From Neoscytalidium dimidiatum (taxonomy: Eukaryota; Ascomycota; Dothideomycetes; Botryosphaeriales; Botryosphaeriaceae): a stretch of DNA of 64,000 nt. The position numbers and the translations under genes are program-made. The stretch covers positions 2,790,001 to 2,854,000 of the forward strand of contig CM074702.1 in assembly GCA_037367355.1 (NCBI GenBank), in the 5' to 3' direction. A model generated the notes under the pieces. That model saw only the letters and a list, made by a program, of their open reading frames with translations. It was not told the DNA's origin and did no database searches. Below are positions 57,169 to 64,000 of this stretch, piece after piece (the stretch's first letter is position 1; each line of letters opens with the position of its first letter).

Positions 57169-57779
57169 TCACTTCGACCCGTGCCCGAAGACCAAGCCCC
57201 AGATCCAGTATAGCGTCAGCACGCTGCCGACGAGGAGGCCGGCCAGCTTGAGGATGGCGACCCTGTTGCCCGACTGCGCCATGCGCGTCAGGCGGGCGGC
57301 GCTGCCCTTGAGCGAGCCGGAGAAGGAGGAGAAGGTCTCGTTCTGCGGCGGGTCCGTCGATCCCTCCCGGTCAGCGCTTGCGCTCTTTCGGTGTTGAGGG
57401 AGCGATGGGATTTGGGGATTTTTGGGAGAAGGCGGAACTACCGCGGACGTACCGTGTTGTCCAGCACGCGCTGGTCGCGCGCGTTGTCGTAGATGTCGAT
57501 CGTCACGCCGCGCAGGGCGGACACCTTGCCGGCGAGCTCGTCCAGGCGCGAGTTGTTCTGTCTGTTGGAGGCGGGGGGCCGAGGCGGACGGTGGAGTTAG
57601 CGCGCGGGGTTGCTTCTGGCTCGTGTTTCGGGGAGGGTGCGTGGTGGAGCGGCGCTGTGCGGGTTGGCGCTCGCGAGTGGATGCGGGTCGGCTCGTCGCG
57701 CGCAGGACACGGGCGGCGCGAGGGAGCGGGAGAGAGGGAGAGGGTGTACGTACCGCTCGCGCTCGTAGGCTTCGGACAT
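57169..57779 (-). CDS. BET1: BET1-like SNARE, 109 aa
   Basis: Exons 57779-57754, 57561-57453, 57363-57169 with introns of 192 and 89 nt, in phase, 110 codons including stop. The order is MSEAYERE, the SNARE motif start QNNSRLDELAGKVSALRGVT with IDIYDNARDQRVLDNT, FSSFSGSLKGSAARLTRMAQ, then a C-terminal membrane anchor (LKLAGLLVGSVLTLYWIWGL). That is the layout of Bet1, the Qc-SNARE acting in ER-to-Golgi vesicle fusion. A 458-residue frame that overruns these exons and introns on the same strand is not the product. Confidence 0.93.
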
Positions 57780-58217
57780 GGCTGGTTGCTGTGCGGTGGT
57801 GTCCTTCCGCGGGGGATCGGTTGAGTGTCGCGGTCGGCGAGTCGCAGTCGCGGAGAGAGAGCGTGGAGAGCGTAGTGCGCGCGGACGGTCGAGGTGGTCG
57901 TAGAGCGAGGTTTCGCGTTTCGCGGAAGTGCGTGGGGTGAGGCGGCGCGTCCGAGGTAGGGCGTGGTGTGTGGTAGATAGGGTCTTTCGAGAGGGAAGGG
58001 AGTACGGAGGCTGAGCTGCTGTTTGGGCTTGGAGTGCCTGAGACGGGCAGGCCGGGGTCTGGCTGGCTGGCTGGCCGCGGCGATGACGACGCGGGTGTCG
58101 CCGAGGCGGGCATCCCGGCCGCCGCTTTTGTTCTAGAATTCTGGCACAACATTGCACGCCGGGTAGCTTCGCTGCGCCATCGTCCAACGGTAAACACTGA
58201 TTTACAGAGTACATCCA
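57780..58217. other. BET1 promoter and SSU1 3' region
   Basis: 438 bp between the BET1 start and the stop of the next minus-strand gene. No other gene seen. Confidence 0.5.
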
Positions 58218-60017
58218 TTACGCCTCCCTCCTCTCCCTCTCCTCCCCTTCCTCCCCACCCTTCTTCAACTTCGCTAGGCAAGGCGCGAAAAACAGCTTCC
58301 CCGTCCACGCGCCCCTCGCCGTCCGCGCCGCCACCAGGCACCACAGCATTATCACCGCAACGCTGAACACCTGCCCCAGCACCTGGAAGAAGCGCGACGG
58401 CATCTCCAGCCCGATCTGAATCGTGCTGGTCGCGAAGACGCCGAGGGGGAAAGTAAAACCCCACCATCCCATGTTGAAGGGGAACGGCCGCGCCTCCCAG
58501 ATGGACACCAGCGCGATGAAGAACCAGACCAGCCCGAAGCCCCACATGATCAGCGCGACCAGGAAGCCCAGGACGTAGGCGACGGAGCCGGCGGTCGGGT
58601 CGAGCGTGTTGGTCTGCGGGAAGACGTCGCGCGCGACTTTGCCGAGGTACATTATGCTGCGGCGGGTGTGAGCGTCGTAATCATTCCCCGGGGGCGTGCG
58701 GTAGCGTGTGCCAGACAGGACGCAAGAAGGAAATGGAGGCATCGAAGAACTACGGTTGACGTACCCAAATCCACCAAACCCCAGCGGGCCCAGTGGCAGG
58801 AAGCAGCTCACGATGACCTCCCGCGGCGGCATCTTGTGCACCGCCAGCCGCTGGAAGTACATTGCGATGACGACGAAGGCCATCGGCGTGCCCATGGCCC
58901 ACAGCACGTAGCTCGCCATGATGGTGCCGAGCGCGTGCTGCGGGTTTGGCAGGATCTCTGCCACCCGGGCTCCCGTGCCGGCCGCGACGATGGTGGCAGC
59001 GATGGGCAGCAGCTGCGCGGCGGTGAAGCGCTCGAGAGACTTGAGCTCGTGTGTTTGCATCATTCTGTGCAGAGGTCAGCGACCGAGCTCCCGGCCGAGC
59101 GGGAAGGAGGAAGGCGATCCTACAGTAACACGGACAAGGACAGCGTCACCGCGGCCGCCACGACGGTGTCAACCATCCAAAGCACCCAGGCAAACGTCGT
59201 GGCCCACGGGCCCCACACGGGCACGCAGACGGACACCCACATCTCGATCAGGGTAGCGAAGCCCATGGGGATGGTGCCGAGGAAGAGCGAATTGATGGGG
59301 TCCCGGATCATGACGCCCCAGATCTCCGGGTAGAGCGTGTAGCGGACGACCGAGGTCAGAAAGGCGAGTGCGAACAGGATGGTGTTCAGCACGAAGAAGA
59401 CGATTGAGAGCCAGTACAGCCAGGCGGCGTTGTAGGGCATACCCTCCAGGAGGTTCGCCACAATACCCGTGCCCATGGTTACGGAGAACCATCTGGTGGA
59501 TGTCAGTAGTGAAAGGGCTGCACGTAGAAAACAAGAGAGGATTGGGCCGAATTGAGGCAATGCGTAGCATGATCTATGAGGGAATCGAGAGCAGCATGTA
59601 TCAGATTCTGGAGACTCACGAAGGACTGAAATTCCGTACGACCCGGCGCCACCCGACATCGTACTTGCTAACCCTTCCCTCCCCCTCCCCAGCCCTCTCA
59701 TTCTGCCTTACCGTCTTCGTCTCCCCGCTCGGCGTGGAAACGGAGATGGTCCGATACGGTCCGGGCGACGGCCGCATGCTCATGGAAGCCGGGGGGACAC
59801 ATGCCGGATTGTTGTCGCCGTACTGGTGCTGCTGCTGCTGCTGCTGCTCCTGCTGCTGCTGAATGCTGCCCTGGCGTGCCTGCTGCGGCCTCATGAGCGG
59901 CGGATCTGCATGCTGCTTCTCCTGCGCCTGATCGCGCAGCCTGAAGTCGTCGATCTGCGGCACGCGGCGCCGGCTCGACGTCCGCGATATCGTCTCCGGG
60001 TCCTGTTGCGCTCCCAT
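58218..60017 (-). CDS. SSU1: SSU1-type sulfite efflux / TDT family transporter, 501 aa
   Basis: Exons 60017-59620, 59492-59124, 59064-58765, 58656-58218; introns 127, 59 and 108 nt, total 1506 nt. A long hydrophilic N-terminus contains a polyglutamine tract (encoded by the CTG-repeat at 59826-59864). About ten membrane helices follow, with family-typical segments WFSVTMGTGIVANLL, YPEIWGVMIRDPINSLFLGT, PMGFATLIEM, GPLGFGGFGIMYLGKVARDV and FPFNMGWWGFTFPLGVFATS. The TDT family covers plasma-membrane sulfite exporters and malate/C4-dicarboxylate carriers; the sequence is closest in feel to Ssu1, which protects against sulfite. Intron 3 is a multiple of three without stops, so retention would insert 36 residues in a loop. 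Confidence 0.88.
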
Positions 60018-60782
60018 GGTCCGTTCTTGGCTGACGTCGTCGTACTACTGGCGCGCGTGTCCTTCACCCGCACAGCATCCGAGCAAAAGGAGACGCAGTC
60101 GAAGAGTTTGCAGTTGAGAATTTTTCTCTTGGGGGGGACGAAGAGGTCTTGGATGACTCCGCGATCGCTCACGCCAGGAGCATCCGTATCGCCGTGCACA
60201 GAGAGAGAGACGCGGACGGGCGACCGACTGGGCCCCTGGCGGCCGGCTAGCCGCGATCGGCTAGCGCTTGCCGATGAGTGGTTTCGCGGGGCGAAGCCAA
60301 GCCGTGATGGCAAACTCGACGTCTTCCACGCAACTCTTTATAGCCCAGCCTTTGTCCACCGCCTGCCACGACCGGACGGCCTGCCGGGTACAGGAAGTTC
60401 AATGCATGGGATTCGTAGCCCATGGCCTGCGTCTGGCCGCTATCTCGGCTCAGCCAGCCGGGAGCCGAGTACCGGCCAGGCGCTCGCTGTGCGTACGAGC
60501 AACTTTCAGTTAACCCATGCAGGCGAAGTGGTCGGCCATGGAATGTCGACAGCATCCATTCACAGAAAAGGAGCTGAACTGTGATAGTCAAGATATCCGC
60601 TTCTAGTCTACTAATCCCGCTCACGTTTCCGTGTATTAAGCCCCGGCTTCAACTTCCTAGCCATGCATTCGTGAAGGATCCATGACCAAAGTACGGGAAC
60701 ATTGTATTTATTGACCACCAAGTAACTACTTCCGGCAGAGCTCACAGCAGCGGATAGAGTGCCAATTCTAGCATTAGAGGAA
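60018..60782. other. Intergenic, SSU1 promoter
   Basis: Upstream region of SSU1 on its left side. Inverted GGCTAGCCGCGATCGGCTAGC-type sequence lies at 60242-60264. No gene supported. Confidence 0.5.
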
Positions 60783-62040
60783 CTACACCAACTGAGAGCC
60801 CCCACAATCTCTTTTCAACAAAGTAGCGGCAGTCCCCGCCTGTAACTCTGCTGTCGAATTTGAAGCCACAGTGGATACCACACTTGAAGTTAGATCTTCA
60901 TTTGAAGGAGCCGGCAGAGTGGAGACTGGTGTGGGAGGCAGAGTGGGAACCGGTGTGGGAGGCGCAGTGGGGGACGGTGTGGGGATGATTGTGCCGTCAT
61001 CGCAGCGGAAGTCGCCGCTGATCATTTGTTCCAGATGTTCGAGCTGACTGCAATTGAACCCTTCTACCACGTTGCGTATGGTCAGAGCTCCATCGATGCC
61101 CTCCAAAGCTGGAGACTCGATGCTGCAGAAGGAATGAGTTCCAGTATGAAATGATGGGGAGTAGCATTGTATACCCTGAGGTGTTGTTTTCCAGGATCCA
61201 AACGTCTCCTGAGACCCTCTCAAAGGCTTGGGAAATCCAGATTTCGTAAGTCAGATTACTCTCGATCACCAAGTCGCCATCTACGTTCTGAAGTAGCGGT
61301 ACAGCAATTTCGTCCAAGCGCGGGTTCCCGCTTGCGTTAAACAAGCCCTTCACCTCCTTAATGGCCGGCAAATCGATGCTGGAGATGTTAGTTGGCCAGT
61401 ATTGTATCCCCTTGCCGCGGACCACGATGCTCCCCGCCCATTCCAACAGCGGGAAGCAGATGTGTCCGGTAAACCGTTGTAGCCGACCGTGAGTATTATG
61501 GCAGGTTCGCTTAGCGCGGCGCTAGCGCCGCTGGGTAGTTTAGCTCCTCCGTTCTCTCACAGAGAGAAGAGACACAACGAATGAGAGTTACTTACAGGTT
61601 TTTGCTACAACACGACACCGGTTACAACAGTGAGGGACTCGAAGACTGAAGTCAGCGCTGGAAGACTGTTCGCCCATGTTGTCGTTCTTCTCCATGGGGA
61701 TCGTACCAGCTGTTGTCAGATTTCGGAATGTAGATAAATCAGTATCTTGCGGCCCAAGGTCGAATACCAGAGTCTCCTCTACGACGGGGCGTGAGATTCT
61801 GGTGATATTAGTTCGCTAACTCATGCCATATTCGAACCATAAATGAGAGCATTCAAGGTTTTCCAGTTCCTCGAAGTGTTAGACATCCAGATAACTTCCG
61901 ATGTCGGGGTTTTTGAGTGACAACGTCCCAGCTTTTGGGAGGTCGTAGAAGAACAAGTCCTTAATTTGGCGACTGTCATGGGCTATAATAGATCCGGTGA
62001 CTTCTTCAAGGTCAGGAAAGCTAACGCTTCCCCACGTTTA
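60783..62040 (-). pseudogene. Ecm33-like receptor-L-domain surface protein, apparently decayed at its N-terminal half
   Basis: The C-terminal part is clear: exons about 61498-61175 and 61122-60783 (52-nt intron GTATAC...CTGCAG) read FTGHICFPLLEWAGSIVV, DLPAIKEVKGLFNASGNPRL, QNVDGDLVIESNLT, SGDVWILENNTS, then IESPALEGIDGALTIRN, FNCSQLEHLEQMISGDFRCD and a Thr/Pro-rich tail with a 24-bp DNA repeat. Upstream, about 62035-61590, one frame reads FPDLEEVTGSIIAHDSRQIK and AGTLSLKNPDIGSYLDV but hits TAA and TAG stops and no start is seen. Fungal Ecm33 proteins are GPI-anchored cell-wall organisers. Here the final residues KRDCGGSQLV lack a hydrophobic GPI tail, another sign of damage or of a missed exon. 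Confidence 0.55.
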
Positions 62041-62872
62041 AGTATCAGTCGCCAGCACGATGCTGCTCGTGAAGGTCTTGCAGCAAGACTCTTCCTATGA
62101 GGTACCGTATGGATTTTTGCTGATTGTTCCTTTTTCACCGGTACCGCATTCTGGAGTAGAGTTTTGAGCATAACCTGATTTTATTTTTTTATTTTTTCCC
62201 TTTCCATTCAGACGACCATAATTCATTGGAAGTCCAAAGCGAACAGCAAAAAAAAAAAAAAGGATATTCGCTGCCAAGGGAGAAAGATAAGTCACCTGCT
62301 GAAACTAATCACAACAAGAGGACCCAGAGAAGTATTGCGCTTATCATAATCGAGATTTTCCAACTATGACCATTACAACAAAGGATATCTCATGAATAGC
62401 CATCACACTTATTTGAAAGGCTCTGTGAAATGTAATAGTGCCATATCCAGCATTCTCGTCCTTCTCAGGCAACATTCTGGCAAATGAGCGGTGAATACGA
62501 GCGCTGGTGATAAATTTGCGCCAAAGTTAATCCGTTGCGCTGCTGGCCATGTTTGCGCCAAGTGAACTCGTTTAGGTACGGAAGTTGGCCCCCAGCTCTG
62601 CCAATCATGATCAGTCGAAGTGGAGCAAAGTCAGCTTGGTAGTGCCTCCAAGATTCACCTCGCTTGTAGCTGTTCTTACACTTTATGAATGCAGAGATCT
62701 TGCGAGCCGTCTTTTCCGACGTATCAATACACAAAGATCGGGCATACTTTGCAGGCGGAGGCCGTGCATTACGATAGGGCTTATGATGCCGCTGCTTACC
62801 ATTCTGCACGACAGCTACGTCTTGATTGATGAGTGAATGTAACAGCTCCACCCACCCGTTTTCCTCCCAGAG
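62041..62872. other. Intergenic, AT-rich
   Basis: Includes a T-rich/A-rich stretch at 62180-62265 with a run of about 14 A. A 128-residue minus-strand frame at 62465-62851 shows no family features and I do not call it a gene. Confidence 0.5.
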
Positions 62873-63841
62873 TCACAGCGCTTTCTCAACTTCCTCCTCG
62901 CTTACTTCCTTCCCAAGCAGCCACCCGAAAGCGAGGATCCCTCTCTTCGACGACTCCTTCGCGGCCGCCAGCCCGGCCGCAGCAAAAAGCGCCGGCCCAT
63001 GCGGCACCCCAGGAAACACGTCAATCTTCGTCGCCACGCCCGCCTCCCTCAACATCTTCTCGTACACCAGCCCATCGTCCCTCACCGGATCCATCCCGCA
63101 CACCATGATATAATGCGGCGGCAACCGCTTCTTCCCGAACCCCTCCGAATTCACCGGCGAAAACAGCGGCGACCCGACATCCGCCCTGTACAGCTCCTTC
63201 AGGTACGCCAGCGACTCGGCGTTCAGCACGGGCGCGTCGGCGTTCTGCTCGCGCGCAAAGTGCAGCGGCCTCCACCTGTCCGGCACGACGCGCGGGTCCA
63301 GGTGGCTCGGCATCTGCATCCAGACGCCCGTGACGGGGGGCAAGCGCTGCCCTTCATCCTCGTCCTCGCCGTCCAGCAGCCGCTGCGCGACCACGCCCGC
63401 CAGCGCCGCGCCGGACGACCCGCCCCCGACCACGAAGCCCGCGCGCGGATCGGCGCCGAGCGGGGCCTCGCGCGCGCGCGCCGCCAGCCAGCGCACGGCG
63501 TCGAGCGCGTCGAGCGCGGCGGCCGGGAACGGGTGCGCGGGCGCGAGGCGGTGCGCGACGGTGACGGCGGTGGCGCCGTAGAGGGCGGCGACGAGGCGGG
63601 CGGCCGGGGCGGGCTGCTCGTAGTCGCCGGCGCAGTAGCCGCCGCCGTGGACGAGCACGACGAGGGGCCCGGGCGAGGCGGCCGCCGCGGCGGGCTTGTA
63701 CACGCGGGCCGGGTTGAGGTGGCCGTCGCGCATGGGGATCTGGATGATGCGCTCGGTGGCGGTTTCCGCGGACGGCTGGAAGGCGCGGCTCTTGGCGATG
63801 AAGGCGTCGATCATGGCGCGGCCGGTCGGGAGGGCCGGCAT
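62873..63841 (-). CDS. HSL-type alpha/beta hydrolase, 322 aa
   Basis: ATG 63841 starts MPALPTGRAMIDAFIAKSRA; an in-frame stop lies just upstream, though an upstream exon beyond the window cannot be excluded. The hormone-sensitive-lipase/alpha-beta hydrolase-3 pattern is complete: oxyanion HGGG (residues 66-69, LVHGGGYCAGDYEQ), AHRLAPAHPFPAALD-type segment, nucleophile elbow GGSSG (Ser142), acid residue in GMDPVRDDG (Asp251) and histidine in FPGVPHGP (His281). Such enzymes hydrolyse esters or lactones, often in xenobiotic or secondary metabolism; the substrate is unknown. No signal peptide, so probably cytosolic. The very GC-rich middle gives long open frames on other strands. Confidence 0.88.
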   Translation of the reverse strand: MPALPTGRAMIDAFIAKSRAFQPSAETATERIIQIPMRDGHLNPARVYKPAAAAASPGPLVVLVHGGGYCAGDYEQPAPAARLVAALYGATAVTVAHRLAPAHPFPAAALDALDAVRWLAARAREAPLGADPRAGFVVGGGSSGAALAGVVAQRLLDGEDEDEGQRLPPVTGVWMQMPSHLDPRVVPDRWRPLHFAREQNADAPVLNAESLAYLKELYRADVGSPLFSPVNSEGFGKKRLPPHYIMVCGMDPVRDDGLVYEKMLREAGVATKIDVFPGVPHGPALFAAAGLAAAKESSKRGILAFGWLLGKEVSEEEVEKAL

Positions 63842-64000
63842 CTTCTTGAGGATCTTTGGCGGTGGTGTTCGTCAGCGTTTCCGGAGGGGGTTGGCGGAGG
63901 GTGGTGTATTCTTGCTGACCTCGGCCAATTGCGGACTGTTGGGTGCGTTAGCAATGAGATGAGACTTCAACGCATTTCGTCTTGGATGCAGCAGTTTCGG

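Noticed and set aside
57169..58545. 458-residue minus-strand frame ending in the BET1 membrane anchor
   Set aside because: Only its last 65 codons are the true BET1 exon 3; the upstream part runs through two introns with good splice sites and reads low-complexity Ser/Pro/Arg.
62465..62851. 128-residue minus-strand frame
   Set aside because: Unusual composition, no recognisable domain, no splice signals; may be a chance frame in AT-balanced intergenic DNA.

Overview
The window reads as a filamentous ascomycete (Pezizomycotina). The evidence is short GT-AG introns of about 44-130 nt with CTAAC/CTGAC-like branch sites, a HET-domain gene, a DUF3435 remnant, Ty3/gypsy and LINE retrotransposons, and an extreme repeat-induced point mutation (RIP) signature. 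A dothideomycete is my best guess, but that is inference only.

Left half (1-29.3 kb) is a transposon graveyard. It opens with the 3' end of a Ty3/gypsy chromovirus-type element that is not RIP-mutated (1-1643). Next is a related copy on the minus strand (1689-8981) mutated to near saturation, carrying a 720-bp solo LTR with a perfect 5-bp target duplication. A non-RIP island (9.9-14.9 kb) holds one intact unknown gene (10667-12349) and a single-frame, six-stop DUF3435 tyrosine-recombinase pseudogene (13366-14745). A second RIP block (14.9-29.1 kb) is a LINE on the minus strand split by a complete gypsy element (16884-23495) with 385-bp LTRs and the duplication TTAAG. CpA and TpG are almost absent in these blocks, which removes nearly every ATG, so no ATG-initiated reading frames of useful size occur there.

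Middle (29.3-43 kb) is gene-poor accessory DNA: a Baeyer-Villiger monooxygenase fragment cut at the RIP edge, a protein kinase, several small spliced genes of unknown function, a RIP patch with a GC-rich 187-bp insertion, a 5'-truncated AttH/Diels-Alderase-like gene and a broken Gfo/Idh/MocA dehydrogenase.

Right part (43-64 kb) is ordinary genic DNA with high GC: a 1301-aa HET protein whose HET domain is split by a long charged helical insert, a Ser/Thr/Pro-rich surface protein, GPI16 (GPI transamidase), LUC7 (U1 snRNP), an Age2/SMAP-type ArfGAP, BET1 (SNARE), an SSU1-type sulfite exporter, a decaying Ecm33-like L-domain gene and an HSL-type alpha/beta hydrolase. Most multi-exon models were assembled by hand from splice signals. 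Every multi-exon model given with exon coordinates closes in frame.
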